Shown here: positions 27,129-36,375 of the stretch, piece by piece
How positions within the stretch are numbered: the first letter of the stretch is position 1
How the letters are laid out: every line of letters starts with the position of its first letter
DNA from: Anaerophaga thermohalophila DSM 12881
GTDB taxonomy: Bacteria; Bacteroidota; Bacteroidia; Bacteroidales; Marinilabiliaceae
Reading direction: 5' to 3'
Assembly: GCF_000191885.1 (NCBI RefSeq)
Contig: NZ_AEWI01000037.1
Location: 62,001-126,000 of the forward strand
Length of the DNA stretch: 64,000 bases
Program-made: the position numbers and the translations under genes
The notes under the pieces: model-generated
The model's database searches: none
The model's input: only the letters and a program-made list of their open reading frames with translations
Told to the model about the DNA's origin: nothing

Positions 27129-27227
27129 TCATCAGTATAAAATAAGTCTAAGTTATTGGTCTGATGGAACTCGCATGCAAGAACTTATACATGTTCTTTT
27201 GTGACAAACCTTGTCATGCTCGTTTCA
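27129..27227 (-). repeat. Family B element, copy B2 (short form)
   Basis: Read on the minus strand it runs TGAAACGAGCATGACAAGG (from 27227) to TATACTGATGA (27129). It contains two consecutive perfect hairpins: TGACAA-GGT-TTGTCA and AAGAAC-loop-GTTCTT. It fills the gap between the convergent lpxA and pdxA; its TGA end is 10 bases from the pdxA stop. Confidence 0.85.
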
Positions 27228-27236
27228 TTTGATCTT

Positions 27237-28298
27237 TCAATCCTTTTCATAATCATCCTTATCGACCGATTTCAAGGGATCGGAAGATAACTCTTCATTC
27301 ATTTTACGTCTCTTAAAAACATCAATGGCCAGATAAACAGCTTCACGGAAAGAACTCTCATCGGCTTTGTTTTCGCCCGCAATTTCAAAGGCTGTACCAT
27401 GGTCGGGAGAGGTTCTTACAACCGGTAAACCACCGGTAAAATTTACCCCTTCCGAAAAAGCAATACTTTTAAACGGTGCCAGTCCCTGATCGTGATACAT
27501 GGCCAGAACCGCATCAAATTTCCCAACGTCACCAGACCCGAACAAACCATCGGCCGAATAAGGGCCAAGAGCCATTATCCCCTCATTCCTGGCGACTTCG
27601 ATAGCAGGTGTTATAACATTAATCTCCTCATCCCCGATAAGACCGTTATCTCCGGCATGCGGGTTAAGTCCCAATACGGCAATGCGCGGCTTTCTGATGG
27701 TAAAATCTATACGGAGTGTTTTATCCAGCACTCTGATTTTATCCAGGATTCTTTCCATCGTCACTAATCCTGCAACATCTTTCAGGGGAACATGCCCGGT
27801 CACCACGCCAACTTTTAGCTTCGGACTGACCATCAGCATGATATGCGAAGTGGCATTAAACTGTTCAGCCAGGTACTCGGTATGACCGGGAAAGTTAAAT
27901 CTGTCGGAAAAAATAACATTTTTATTGACGGGAGCTGTCACCAGTACATCAACAAAGCCGTTTTTTAAATCCTCCACCGCTTTTTTAAGCGCTTCAAATG
28001 CAGCGATACCGCCTGTTTCGGTAGCCTTTCCAAGCTCAACACGAACATTATCATCGAGGCAATTAACAATATTTACCCGCTTGGGGTGAGCTTCTTCACC
28101 GGAACGTATATTGTTCAGACTAAAATTTGAAATATTCAAAGCTTTCCGATGGTAAGCAGCCACTTTGGAAGACCCATAAATAACAGGTATATACAGCTCT
28201 GTTGTCTTGGGATCGGCCAGCGTTTTAAATATCACTTCATATCCTATACCGTTTATGTCTCCCTGGGTAATGCCAACTTTTATTTTTTCACTGCTCAT
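27237..28298 (-). CDS. pdxA: 4-hydroxythreonine-4-phosphate dehydrogenase PdxA
   Basis: A metal- and NAD-dependent enzyme of DXP-dependent vitamin B6 synthesis. At 353 aa it is full length. Motifs: KVGITQGDINGIGYEVIFKT at the start, APVNKNVIF, FPGHTEYLAEQF with a metal His, GLNPHAGDNGLIGDEE, and AMYHDQGLAPFKSIAF near residue 260. It is the last gene of the minus-strand run from the M23 peptidase. A family B fragment precedes its ATG region on the upstream side. Confidence 0.96.
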   Translation of the reverse strand: MSSEKIKVGITQGDINGIGYEVIFKTLADPKTTELYIPVIYGSSKVAAYHRKALNISNFSLNNIRSGEEAHPKRVNIVNCLDDNVRVELGKATETGGIAAFEALKKAVEDLKNGFVDVLVTAPVNKNVIFSDRFNFPGHTEYLAEQFNATSHIMLMVSPKLKVGVVTGHVPLKDVAGLVTMERILDKIRVLDKTLRIDFTIRKPRIAVLGLNPHAGDNGLIGDEEINVITPAIEVARNEGIMALGPYSADGLFGSGDVGKFDAVLAMYHDQGLAPFKSIAFSEGVNFTGGLPVVRTSPDHGTAFEIAGENKADESSFREAVYLAIDVFKRRKMNEELSSDPLKSVDKDDYEKD

Positions 28299-28306
28299 AT
28301 TAAATA

Positions 28307-28346
28307 GATGGTTAGATTTTTAGATTTAAGATTTATGCCCGTTTCA
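28307..28346 (-). repeat. Family B fragment B9
   Basis: GATTTTTAGATTTAAGATTT followed by GCCCGTTTCA matches the inner and TGAAAC-end parts of family B. The terminal TGA (28344-28346, minus strand) is the stop codon of the small gene at 28344-28718. Confidence 0.6.
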
Positions 28347-28718
28347 TCTTCCTGAACGTCGAAAAAAATCGCGCATTAATACTTTTCTGAGTTCCCGATG
28401 AATGATCAGCTCCGTGACAAGAGAATCGAAAGGAACTTCAGGCACCTGTATCTGATAGCTTTCGATGTCTGAAATATCCACATCGATTCGGTAAAGCAAA
28501 TTAAGAAATTTTTCTGTTTTTTCTGTAAGCAGGTAAGCCACATGCTGTTGCATTTGCACAAAAAGCTCCTGGTAAAAATCGTGAATATTACCGGAAAAAC
28601 TGATGGCTAAATCGAACTCTGTAAAGTCCTTGATAATTTGTTGGGCTGTTTCGCGTATCAGGTCTTCCCGTTTTGAAGCTTTTCTCAGATCGTCTTCAGA
28701 AAATGAAGGAAGATTCAT
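28344..28718 (-). CDS. Small conserved-looking protein of unknown function
   Basis: I do not recognise this 124-aa protein. It is predicted soluble, helical and acidic in the middle (YLLTEKTEKFLNLLYRIDVD) with a basic C-terminus (RELRKVLMRDFFRRSGR). Its ATG overlaps the stop of the DUF4837 gene by four bases (ATGA), so translation is probably coupled and the product may act with that lipoprotein or in its regulation. Its own stop TGA is supplied by the edge of a family B fragment. Codon use looks like its neighbours; the ORF is long for chance given the overlap. Confidence 0.75.
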   Translation of the reverse strand: MNLPSFSEDDLRKASKREDLIRETAQQIIKDFTEFDLAISFSGNIHDFYQELFVQMQQHVAYLLTEKTEKFLNLLYRIDVDISDIESYQIQVPEVPFDSLVTELIIHRELRKVLMRDFFRRSGR

Positions 28719-29761
28719 TGTTCCTCCCTTCCCTGCTGGTCTTCCTCCTGATCATCATCTAAAAATCTGAAAGAATACAGAACCGACTCCAGTTGCCAGA
28801 CCAGATTTCGTTTTTCGGGTTTCTCTGGAGCATATACATATCCCTCGGTCACCACAACACGACCGTTTTCTGGATCAATATGAGCAAAGCTCACGAAAGG
28901 ACCGCCCATCATATCACCTTCAACACGCCAAAGACCACGGATTTCAACTATCTGGTGATCGTTGTGTTCAAAGCGTTTATAGGTTACGGGCACCCGGCCT
29001 TCGGTGGTCATATATGACCCTTCAGAGGGCCCGGGAACATTCACACGAAGAACTGAATCCCGCTTATTCAACAAGTATGGTTCCGTGATGCTTTCATATC
29101 CGGTATACTCAAATGAATATACAAACAAACCCTGGCTGGTTAATGGTGTTTCATTCGACATCCACATAAAATTCTTTCCGGGTTTATTTTCACTAAAATT
29201 GACGGGGATAATCATGAATGCATCCCAGACTTCTTTAAATTTATCGGTCAGGTTTTTGTTTATGTATTTCCTGTAATAAGCCTGGCTCCGGTCCCGTTCA
29301 GCCCGGACAAAAAAACCGGTTAATTTTATCTCTTCGGCCTTAACGAGAGAATCGAGCTGCCAGGTATCTTGTGCATAAACTTCGGCCATGGCATGTTGCT
29401 TTCCCCACCTGTTTTTATAAAAGCTGATATCAGGCTCCCGGTTATTTCCAAGATAGACAATAATAAGATTTCTAAAAGGTTTCAACCTTTCGCTGAAGGC
29501 ACGGTGAGGGATAACAGACACATCAAAAAGAGACTCTGCCTGCGGAAGGCCAACCATTGGTTGACGCATAACAGAGACCAGAGTCTTTCCGCCCGTACTT
29601 TCTTTTACCGAGTCATTCATTACAATAAGCATTTCTCCCATGCTACCAGAAATATTGGGTTTATAAGCCCCTCCCTTATCCTTACATGAAAATAAAACCA
29701 AAAAAGCAACGGCAGAAAGGAGTATCCGTATCTGTTTAGATGTAATATTTTTTAAGGTCAT
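28715..29761 (-). CDS. DUF4837 family lipoprotein
   Basis: A 348-aa protein with a lipoprotein signal ending in AVAFLVLFSC, Cys near residue 26, so it is probably anchored in the envelope. The body resembles the DUF4837 family known from Bacteroidota: SMGEMLIVMNDSVKES, FSERLKPFRNLIIVYLGNN, GLFVYSFEYTGYESITEPYL and IRGLWRVEGDMMGGPFVSFA. No catalytic motif is evident and no role is established. It lies between the transglycosylase and the overlapping small gene. Confidence 0.85.
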   Translation of the reverse strand: MTLKNITSKQIRILLSAVAFLVLFSCKDKGGAYKPNISGSMGEMLIVMNDSVKESTGGKTLVSVMRQPMVGLPQAESLFDVSVIPHRAFSERLKPFRNLIIVYLGNNREPDISFYKNRWGKQHAMAEVYAQDTWQLDSLVKAEEIKLTGFFVRAERDRSQAYYRKYINKNLTDKFKEVWDAFMIIPVNFSENKPGKNFMWMSNETPLTSQGLFVYSFEYTGYESITEPYLLNKRDSVLRVNVPGPSEGSYMTTEGRVPVTYKRFEHNDHQIVEIRGLWRVEGDMMGGPFVSFAHIDPENGRVVVTEGYVYAPEKPEKRNLVWQLESVLYSFRFLDDDQEEDQQGREEQ

Positions 29762-29913
29762 ACTATTAGTTTTGAGTGAAAATTTCGATGATACTTTTTC
29801 TATTCTGATTATTTGACACCGCCGGTTTTTGTTTTTTGAATTTATCAGGTTATCGTAAAATTACAAAAAAATGGATGAGTCCACTCAAGGATAAAGATTT
29901 TTCACCTTCATTT

Positions 29914-31140
29914 TTACCGTGACACTTCATCTTCTGATATTTTACCCTGGATGTCAGCCTTAAACCATTGACTTTCAAAGCCCGAACCGGCACGATGAAT
30001 GCCCGGGTCTTTCTTCTTTTCTACAGGTTCCCAAACAATTAATTCCTGCCCGGCATAAAGATGCTTTTCTTCCAGATTGTTCCAAATCATAATATCTTCA
30101 ATCCTACATTCATATTGCATTGCAATGGCATGAAAAAATTCACCGGGATTCACAATATGAGTAGATTTTTGTCGCCCGGTGGTATCGCCATAAGCCTGCG
30201 GATTTTCCACAGCAGGATGCTCTTCAGTCTGAAAAAATGGACGCTGTTGATGGAAAACTTCAATTTTATCCTCGGGAATGACAATCCTGACCGGCTCCTT
30301 TTGAACCGGAATATAGTCCATTTTATAGACGGGATTCAGCAAACGAAGCAGCTCAACAGAAATACCGGTTAATCTGGATATCTGGTCAAATGAAATACCC
30401 CCGGGGACAGAGGTGGTCAGCAACTCATCATAACGATATTGCGTCGGTGCAGGATAAATATTATAGGCATGATGATATTGCATGGCATAATTGATTGCCA
30501 TGAATGCCGGGACATAACCTCTTACCTGCTCGGGCAGATATGGGCGAAGTTTCCAGTAATCTGTTTCACCTCCCGATTTTTCTATCGCATCTTTAACTGC
30601 CCCAATGCCACCGTTATAGGCAGCAATAGCCAATAACCAATCATTAAAGTTGTCGTACAGATATTTGAGATAACGACAGGCAGCATCGGTCGATTTCACA
30701 GGGTCTGCTCTTTCGTCTATATAGGAAGTTATCCTTAAATCAAACATCCGCGAGGCCTGATATAAAAATTGCCAAAGTCCGTAAGCCCCGGATGTGGATT
30801 TTGCCTGTGGCTCGAGGGCAGACTCTATCACAGCCAGATATTTCAATTCCAGCGGAAGTTCGTACTTATCCAGATACTCCTCAAAAATAGGGAAATAAAA
30901 CTGGGAACGGGTCAATATACCGGATAGATGCTCAGGTCGCTTAATTGTATAAACATCAATATAAGCCTGAACAAATTGATTGTAATGAAGTGGTATGGGC
31001 GTTTGCAAATCCAGTTTTTCTATCCTGGATTCGACCAGATAAACGGGAACACGATTACTCCCCGATATCTTTTCGGTTAATTTCGGTTGCGCTATGCAAA
31101 TCAAAAGTACAAATACTCTAAACACCCGAAGTCCAGTCAT
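29914..31140 (-). CDS. MltD-like lytic transglycosylase with LysM domain
   Basis: A murein-cleaving enzyme of the periplasm or outer membrane. Start chosen at MTGLRVFRVFVLLICIAQ (408 aa), which gives a clean signal peptide; the longer frame to 31176 would run into the tatA terminator hairpin. An SLT (goose-lysozyme-like) domain follows with the catalytic Glu in LAVIESALEPQAKSTSGAYG and LWQFLYQASRMFDLR, then AIAAYNGGIGAVKDAI. A LysM domain lies near the C-terminus (THIVNPGEFFHAIAMQYECR). A near-consensus -7 box (TATCTTTT, 31165-31172) precedes it. The MltD name is by architecture. Confidence 0.92.
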   Translation of the reverse strand: MTGLRVFRVFVLLICIAQPKLTEKISGSNRVPVYLVESRIEKLDLQTPIPLHYNQFVQAYIDVYTIKRPEHLSGILTRSQFYFPIFEEYLDKYELPLELKYLAVIESALEPQAKSTSGAYGLWQFLYQASRMFDLRITSYIDERADPVKSTDAACRYLKYLYDNFNDWLLAIAAYNGGIGAVKDAIEKSGGETDYWKLRPYLPEQVRGYVPAFMAINYAMQYHHAYNIYPAPTQYRYDELLTTSVPGGISFDQISRLTGISVELLRLLNPVYKMDYIPVQKEPVRIVIPEDKIEVFHQQRPFFQTEEHPAVENPQAYGDTTGRQKSTHIVNPGEFFHAIAMQYECRIEDIMIWNNLEEKHLYAGQELIVWEPVEKKKDPGIHRAGSGFESQWFKADIQGKISEDEVSR

Positions 31141-31173
31141 ACAAACCAAGTGAAAGCGGTTTAAAAAAGATAA

Positions 31174-31197
31174 CAAAAGGGAGAAATCTCCCTTTCG
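31174..31197 (-). terminator. Terminator after tatA
   Basis: Perfect 9-bp stem AAAGGGAGA (31176-31184), loop AA, TCTCCCTTT (31187-31195). Read on the minus strand it is followed by TTGTTATCTTTTTT. It separates tatA from the transglycosylase gene. Confidence 0.75.
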
Positions 31198-31271
31198 TTA
31201 ATTCATGCTCGTCGATAAAGTCGGACACTAATCAGATCATTTTAAAGACATACACTGGATAATCCTTCCGC

Positions 31272-31490
31272 TCAGGATTTCTCTTTTTCGGAATTGACCT
31301 CCCCTTCCACAGAATTCCTTTTGTCTTCAGCAGCTTCATTCCGTGCCTTTTTAAATTCTCTCATTCCCTGTCCGAGTCCTTTCATCAGCTCGGGAATTTT
31401 TCGACCCCCGAACAACAATAAAATGGCCAGAATGATTACAATCCATTCCCAACCACCTGGTATGACCAAAAATAATAAAGAAGGTTCCAT
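31272..31490 (-). CDS. tatA: Twin-arginine translocase subunit TatA/TatE
   Basis: A 72-aa membrane protein that helps form the Tat export pore for folded proteins. One N-terminal transmembrane helix ([16 protein letters not shown]) is followed by the hallmark hinge [19 protein letters not shown] and a charged tail ending SEKEKS. Length and motif fit TatA. No tatC is in the window. A -7 box TACATTTG (31566-31573) lies about 75 bases upstream and a terminator follows, so it may be a single-gene unit. Confidence 0.95.
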   Translation of the reverse strand: MEPSLLFLVIPGGWEWIVIILAILLLFGGRKIPELMKGLGQGMREFKKARNEAAEDKRNSVEGEVNSEKEKS

Positions 31491-31565
31491 ATTTTCCTGT
31501 TTAAAATTAACATGTCGTTATATAACTAAAAAGTTATGCAGATGAGGTAGTCTGCCTCATATTCA

Positions 31566-31573
31566 CAAATGTA
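31566..31573 (-). promoter_or_regulatory. -7 box TACATTTG of tatA
   Basis: Perfect TAnnTTTG on the minus strand, about 75 bases before the tatA ATG. The -33 element is unclear. Confidence 0.5.
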
Positions 31574-31632
31574 TTAATTAATCGTGAAAAGTGTTGTCTA
31601 TGAAAAATATTTGTAACAATTATTTATGCCAC

Positions 31633-32952
31633 TTATTCACTCAGCCATCGGAAAATATCGTTTCCGTTGGCATACAAAAGTAACGCAATCAGCAAAATCA
31701 TTCCGATGAGCTGGGCATATTCCATAAATTTTTCACCGGGTTTTCTGCCTGTTACCATCTCATAAAGAAGAAACAAAACATGTCCGCCGTCAAGAGCCGG
31801 AATTGGCAAAATATTCATAAATGCAAGAATCAACGACAGAAAGGCAGTGGTTCTCCAAAAGCTTAGCCAATCCCAACTGGCCGGGAACAAACTGCCAATG
31901 GTTCCGAAACCTCCAACCTGACGCATCCCTTCCCTGGTGAAAATAAGTCTCAGTTGTTTCACATAACTCACCAACACGCTGACACCTCTACTGATTCCGG
32001 CCGGAAAAGCTTCAAAAAAACCATATTTGTTTGTCTTTATTTCAAGGTAATTGGAAGGCGACCTGGGTGCAATTCCAATCTTACCCGACTTATTGACCAT
32101 AACAGGCAACGACATTAAAACACCATCCCTGTAAAGTGAAATTATCGTGGTATCTCCCGTATATTTATTCAATTCTGCTACAAATTCATAAAAAAAAGGC
32201 GCCTCTGTGCCACCAACGGCCACCAGGCTGTCACCCTTTTTTATCCCGGCTTCCTCTGCAGGCATTCCGCTGATAACAGAATCTACAACAAAGGGGATCC
32301 TGAATTGTGCAAACTGCTTCACACCCTCTGAAAGAAACCGCTGTCCCAAACCGTCAGGCACGGTTAACCGAAAAACAGAATCACCCCTCTGAACAGTAAA
32401 AGAATCAGGTTCTTCAAGAAGAATGTAACGGACAACATCAGAAATGGTTTCAACTTTAAATGTGTCTGCCGAAAGGATGATGTCGCCATCTTCAAGACCG
32501 ATTTCATGACCAATAGGATGGTATGAATACCCGTATTTGGCACCCTCAACAGGGATATAAGATTCACCCCATTTAAAAAGTATCATCCAAAAGATGAACA
32601 ATGCCAGAATAAAATTAACCAAAACGCCGCCAACCATAATTAAAAGTCGCTGCCATGCCGGCTTCGACCTGAATTCCCAGGGCTGGGGGGGCTGCTTTAG
32701 TTGTTCCTTATCCATCGATTCATCAATCATTCCGGCTATTTTTACATATCCTCCAAGCGGAAGCCATCCAATTCCGTACTCGGTTTCTCCTTTCTTAAAT
32801 TTGAATAAGGAAAACCCGGGGTTGAAGAACAGATAAAACTTTTCAACACGTGTTTTGAAGATTTTTGCAAAAAAGAAATGTCCAAATTCATGAAGAATGA
32901 CCAGGATAGAAAGGCTGAGAATGAGTTGTAATGCTTTTATTAAAAATTCCAT
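31633..32952 (-). CDS. rseP: Site-2 protease RseP (M50 family)
   Basis: An intramembrane zinc metalloprotease that cuts membrane substrates such as anti-sigma factors. The 439-aa protein has the zinc motif in LVILHEFGHFFFAKIF near residue 22, a PDZ domain in the middle (ISGMPAEEAGIKKGDSLVAV), the third zinc ligand in NILPIPALDGGHVLF near residue 390, and a last membrane helix (GMILLIALLLYANG). It follows dxr on the same strand, a widespread pairing; its TAGTTTTG box (33018-33025) suggests a separate promoter. Confidence 0.96.
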   Translation of the reverse strand: MEFLIKALQLILSLSILVILHEFGHFFFAKIFKTRVEKFYLFFNPGFSLFKFKKGETEYGIGWLPLGGYVKIAGMIDESMDKEQLKQPPQPWEFRSKPAWQRLLIMVGGVLVNFILALFIFWMILFKWGESYIPVEGAKYGYSYHPIGHEIGLEDGDIILSADTFKVETISDVVRYILLEEPDSFTVQRGDSVFRLTVPDGLGQRFLSEGVKQFAQFRIPFVVDSVISGMPAEEAGIKKGDSLVAVGGTEAPFFYEFVAELNKYTGDTTIISLYRDGVLMSLPVMVNKSGKIGIAPRSPSNYLEIKTNKYGFFEAFPAGISRGVSVLVSYVKQLRLIFTREGMRQVGGFGTIGSLFPASWDWLSFWRTTAFLSLILAFMNILPIPALDGGHVLFLLYEMVTGRKPGEKFMEYAQLIGMILLIALLLYANGNDIFRWLSE

Positions 32953-33017
32953 GCTCTTTTATTATTGTACTGGTTTCAACGAACCTGATCTATTAATCAG
33001 GCAAAAAAAATGATCCA

Positions 33018-33025
33018 CAAAACTA
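33018..33025 (-). promoter_or_regulatory. -7 box TAGTTTTG of rseP
   Basis: Perfect TAnnTTTG on the minus strand, 65 bases before the rseP ATG. A second one, TATATTTG, lies at 33182-33189. Confidence 0.45.
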
Positions 33026-33049
33026 ATTCCTTTATTAGATAGTATTATA

Positions 33050-33110
33050 ATTGACACCGTCCTAAAACGCATCTTTGTTGCCAAAAATATGCTTTTTATA
33101 CCACACTCAT
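33050..33110 (+). repeat. Family A element, copy A3 (interior deleted)
   Basis: ATTGACACCGTCCTAAAACG...TTTGTTGCC is joined directly to AAAAATATGCTTTTTATACC...ACTCAT: both terminal inverted repeats without the interior, 61 bp. It lies between dxr and rseP. Confidence 0.8.
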
Positions 33111-33199
33111 AATTGCTTCAAAACATATAACAACAGGGTTAAAAATCCACCTTCTTCAGATTTAAAATACTGAAAGCGTCACAAATATATTGTTTTTCT

Positions 33200-34354
33200 T
33201 TATTTTTTGACTAAATCAGCAGCTAATGCTCTGGCCTCCCTATCGGATTCCAGATAATCTGAAAAGCCGGGCTTCTCTACATAAGTTGCTTTTAACATAG
33301 TTTGTTCAATGATGTTTGACATTTGCACGAACCCGATTCTCGAAGCCAGAAAAGCCTCTACGACCACTTCGTTGGCAGCATTTAAAACACAGGGCATATT
33401 TCCACCTTTACACATAGCTTCAAATGCAAGCGAGAGGTTTCGGAAAACATTCACATCCGCTTTTTCAAATGTAAGGGTTGGGTAATCGGAAAAATTAAAT
33501 CGTGGAAATCTATTCGCTAAACGTTCCGGATAGCCAAGTGCATATTGTATTGGTAGTCGCATATCAGGCAATCCCATCTGTGCCTTAATCGATCCATCCT
33601 CAAATTGTACCATCGAATGAACGATGGATTGAGGATGTACGACAATCTCAATCTGTGTGGGTTGTACGTCAAAAAGCCATTTAGCCTCAATGGCTTCAAA
33701 TCCTTTGTTCATTAAAGAGGCTGAATCGATGGTAATTTTGTCACCCATTTTCCAGTTTGGGTGATTCAGTGCCTGGCACCGGGTAACTTTCCTTAAAAAT
33801 TCAGTATCTCTGCCCCTGAATGGACCTCCTGAGGCAGTGAGTATTATTTTTTCGACAGATCGTTTATTTTCTCCCTCAAGACACTGAAATATTGCTGAAT
33901 GCTCTGAATCAACGGGTAAAACCGGAACATTCCTTTTTTGCGCCAGTTCCATTATCAAATCTCCTGCTACTACCAGTGTTTCTTTATTTGCCAGAGCAAC
34001 AGGTTTGCCAGCTTCTATGGCTTTAATGGTTGGAAGCAGGCCGGAGAATCCCACTAATGCCACCAAAACCATATCCACGGTACTCATTGCCCCTACCTGA
34101 GCCAGAGCATCACTGCCGGTATAAACTTTTACCGGCAAGTCTGATAATTGATTACGAACCCACTGATATTTGCTTTGATCGACGATCACCACGGCATTAG
34201 GGAGGTACTTCCTCGCCTGTTCAGTTAAAAGTTCGGCATTTTTCGCGGCCGTCAGCACTTCGACCTCGAAAAGACCGGTATGCTGGTCTATTACCTCAAG
34301 CGCCTGTGTCCCTATAGACCCAGTAGAACCAAGAATCGCGATACGTCGTTTCAT
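33200..34354 (-). CDS. dxr: 1-deoxy-D-xylulose 5-phosphate reductoisomerase
   Basis: Second enzyme of the MEP isoprenoid pathway, converting DXP to MEP with NADPH. With the start at MKRRIAILGSTGSIGTQALE (34352-34354) it is 384 aa, the usual length; a longer frame to 34417 would translate a family B repeat. Motifs: NADPH-binding GSTGSIG, catalytic VLPVDSEHSAIFQC, LTASGGPF, the substrate loop NHPNWKMGDKITIDSASLMN and HPQSIVHSMVQFEDGS. Its ATG is part of repeat B3 (TATACTGATGAA). Upstream is the M23 peptidase gene. Confidence 0.97.
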   Translation of the reverse strand: MKRRIAILGSTGSIGTQALEVIDQHTGLFEVEVLTAAKNAELLTEQARKYLPNAVVIVDQSKYQWVRNQLSDLPVKVYTGSDALAQVGAMSTVDMVLVALVGFSGLLPTIKAIEAGKPVALANKETLVVAGDLIMELAQKRNVPVLPVDSEHSAIFQCLEGENKRSVEKIILTASGGPFRGRDTEFLRKVTRCQALNHPNWKMGDKITIDSASLMNKGFEAIEAKWLFDVQPTQIEIVVHPQSIVHSMVQFEDGSIKAQMGLPDMRLPIQYALGYPERLANRFPRFNFSDYPTLTFEKADVNVFRNLSLAFEAMCKGGNMPCVLNAANEVVVEAFLASRIGFVQMSNIIEQTMLKATYVEKPGFSDYLESDREARALAADLVKK

Positions 34355-34416
34355 CAGTATAAAATTTGTTTTTAAAGTCGAATGTAACTCATCCCGATTA
34401 CTCGGGACTGGTTTCA
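34351..34416 (-). repeat. Family B element, copy B3 (mini form)
   Basis: Minus strand: TGAAACCAG, perfect hairpin TCCCGA-GTAA-TCGGGA (34392-34407), GAGTTACATTCGAC, A/T-rich stretch, TATACTGATGA. The last ATG is the dxr start codon. The hairpin has no sequence in common with the hairpins of the longer B copies but occupies the same place. Confidence 0.8.
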
Positions 34417-34492
34417 TATAAAATTGACTTAACTTAAGGAAAACTAACCGACATTTTTTAAAAGGAACAGGAGTCCGCTAAACTGTTTAATA

Positions 34493-35395
34493 TCAGAAAG
34501 ATATATACTCCTGAGGGTCGAGAGGAATACCATTATGCCAGAGTTCGAAATGCAGGTGCGGTCCTGTTGTTAGCTCTCCGGAATTGCCGACATTAGCGAT
34601 TGCTTCGCCAGCTTTAACATGTTGACCGGTCGTTTTCAATAATCTTTCATTATGTTTATACATTGAAATGAAGTTGTTGGCATGTTGGAGCTGAATAACA
34701 TAACCGGTCTCTACAGTCCATCCCGAAAAAATAACAACCCCGTCCATAACGGCCGACACACGGGCGCCCGGCCCGGCTACTATGTCCACCCCGAAATGAC
34801 CGCGCGGATCACCAAATCTATTGACGACCATACCCTTTAAAGGGGGGAAAAAGAAAGTATTTTCAAGAAGAGCACCTAAATCATTTCCCGGCTGTTCTGA
34901 AACATTAAATTTTTCTTCCCGCTCAACCAATGCTCTGAAAATGGAATCTTCCACCGACCTGGTAAATTCAATATCCTTCCATCCGGCGGTATCTTCAGTT
35001 TGATCTTCCTCCGAAGCAGCCTGTTGTCTAACCGGATTTGCTCTCTCTTCCGTTTCCGGAACCTGTCCCCCTATAATCTGCTGCATATTGTCGATAAACT
35101 TATTTCTCTTTTCAATCTCCAGAAAAAGAGAATCAACTCGTTGTGCATTCCGCACTATCAACAATCTTTGCTTGGCATCCGGATAACCCGGAATGTATTC
35201 TCTCAGCCCCGTAAAAGCAATGAGAAGTGTTACCAGTATAATCAACAAAATGGCAGAAAAACCTACCATGGTAAATACATTGAGACGAGATAACCTGATC
35301 ACCAATACTTCCTGGTACGTCTGTTCGTTGAATATGGCCAGCTTATATTTACTTTTCAGCTTTTTAATGAATTCTTTTCTATTGATACCTGCCAT
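34493..35395 (-). CDS. M23 family metallopeptidase (LytM domain, membrane-anchored)
   Basis: A 300-aa envelope protein. One membrane helix near residues 38-60 (FTMVGFSAILLIILVTLLIA), a coiled region (NAQRVDSLFLEIEKRNKFID), then a C-terminal LytM/peptidase M23 domain: zinc ligands in RGHFGVDIVAGPG and TTGPHLHFELWHNG, with VGNSGELTTG. Either cuts peptidoglycan cross-links or acts as an adaptor; the ligand residues H, D and HLH are present, so activity is plausible. It is first in the minus-strand run with dxr and rseP. Confidence 0.93.
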   Translation of the reverse strand: MAGINRKEFIKKLKSKYKLAIFNEQTYQEVLVIRLSRLNVFTMVGFSAILLIILVTLLIAFTGLREYIPGYPDAKQRLLIVRNAQRVDSLFLEIEKRNKFIDNMQQIIGGQVPETEERANPVRQQAASEEDQTEDTAGWKDIEFTRSVEDSIFRALVEREEKFNVSEQPGNDLGALLENTFFFPPLKGMVVNRFGDPRGHFGVDIVAGPGARVSAVMDGVVIFSGWTVETGYVIQLQHANNFISMYKHNERLLKTTGQHVKAGEAIANVGNSGELTTGPHLHFELWHNGIPLDPQEYISF

Positions 35396-35764
35396 GATCT
35401 CACTTTACATCAATTGTCATTATCTCCTTCATCTAACTCAAAATTCAAAAAATCTATATTTCAAGTATTTAATATATGAAGTCAGCTATTTACTTACCAG
35501 GCTATTTTTCGCAATAAACTGAAAGATTATTCTCAATAAAATTTATTACTTCTGCTTGTCGGGCTACTTTAACCTGACAAAATTAAGCAATATTATGGAT
35601 GTTACGAAACAAAATTTCACAATAGACATTCCTTCCAGGAATTATTAAACAACAGCCGGCAAGTCAGAAATTATCAAAATTTAACACCCAAATCATTTGG
35701 AACAGCCGCCAAAAGCTTTTATATTTGCACTTGCTAAACAGGAACAAAAAGTAATAAAATATAT

Positions 35765-35837
<73 letters not shown>

Positions 35838-35839
35838 CT

Positions 35840-35874
35840 AAAAACCGTAAACCAATTGGTTTTACGGTTTTTTT
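35840..35874 (+). terminator. Terminator after tRNA-fMet
   Basis: AAAACCGTAAACC (35841-35853), loop AATT, GGTTTTACGGTTTT (35858-35871), then further Ts. One bulged base; strong T-tract. Confidence 0.85.
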
Positions 35875-35951
35875 ATTCTTCAACAATCTGTCAGACTTTT
35901 ACAATACACTGCAAACCAACTTTTTATGGCAAAAAGGTTTTGCTTATTAAT

Positions 35952-36088
35952 ATTGAGTGCCGTATACTTTGTCAAAATCAAGGCGTTTTAAATTTTTGTA
36001 CCGGAGTTAACTTATTGTTAATGAAGATGCAAAAATTTAAAACAACAACGAGATTGGCATCAAAGATGCTTTTTAGACCGGCCTCAAT
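35952..36088 (-). repeat. Family A element, copy A4 (inverted)
   Basis: Full element in reverse orientation: starts ATTGAGTGCCGTATACTTTG and ends TGCTTTTTAGACCGGCCTCAAT. The inner part (GGAGTTAACTTATTGTTAAT) closely follows copy A1 reversed. It lies between the tRNA terminator and the gamma-glutamyltransferase gene. Confidence 0.85.
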
Positions 36089-36375
36089 ATTCAGTATATC
36101 AAGATCATCTTATATCTAACTGTAAATCCAACGACCTGTTAACATAACTCACTAATAATAAAAGTATTACTATGCGTCCTGGCTTCATTTTAACGAACTA
36201 TTGATCCTTAATTTAGCAGGGGAATTCTCTTTCAATAAACCATGCGATTTTAGTATCTGCAAAAGGCACCTTATGAACCAAAAAATAGATTACACTATTG
36301 ATTTACATATTTGTTTTTCTTACATTGCAAGAGAAATTAAGAAAACCAGCTTTAAGCATTACACAATAAATTAAA
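36089..36375. other. Upstream region of the GGT-family gene
   Basis: A family B-like fragment (about 36108-36135) is the only structure I can support. TTTTAACGAACTATTG at 36187-36202 is also present upstream of ruvA (8165-8178). No clear TAnnTTTG box precedes the gene. Confidence 0.4.

Noticed and set aside
34355-34417. Longer Dxr N-terminus
   Set aside because: It is translated repeat B3; MKRRIAILGSTG is the canonical Dxr start.
35856-36119. An 87-codon plus-strand ORF after the tRNA
   Set aside because: It starts in the tRNA terminator and runs through family A copy A4; it is repeat sequence read in frame.
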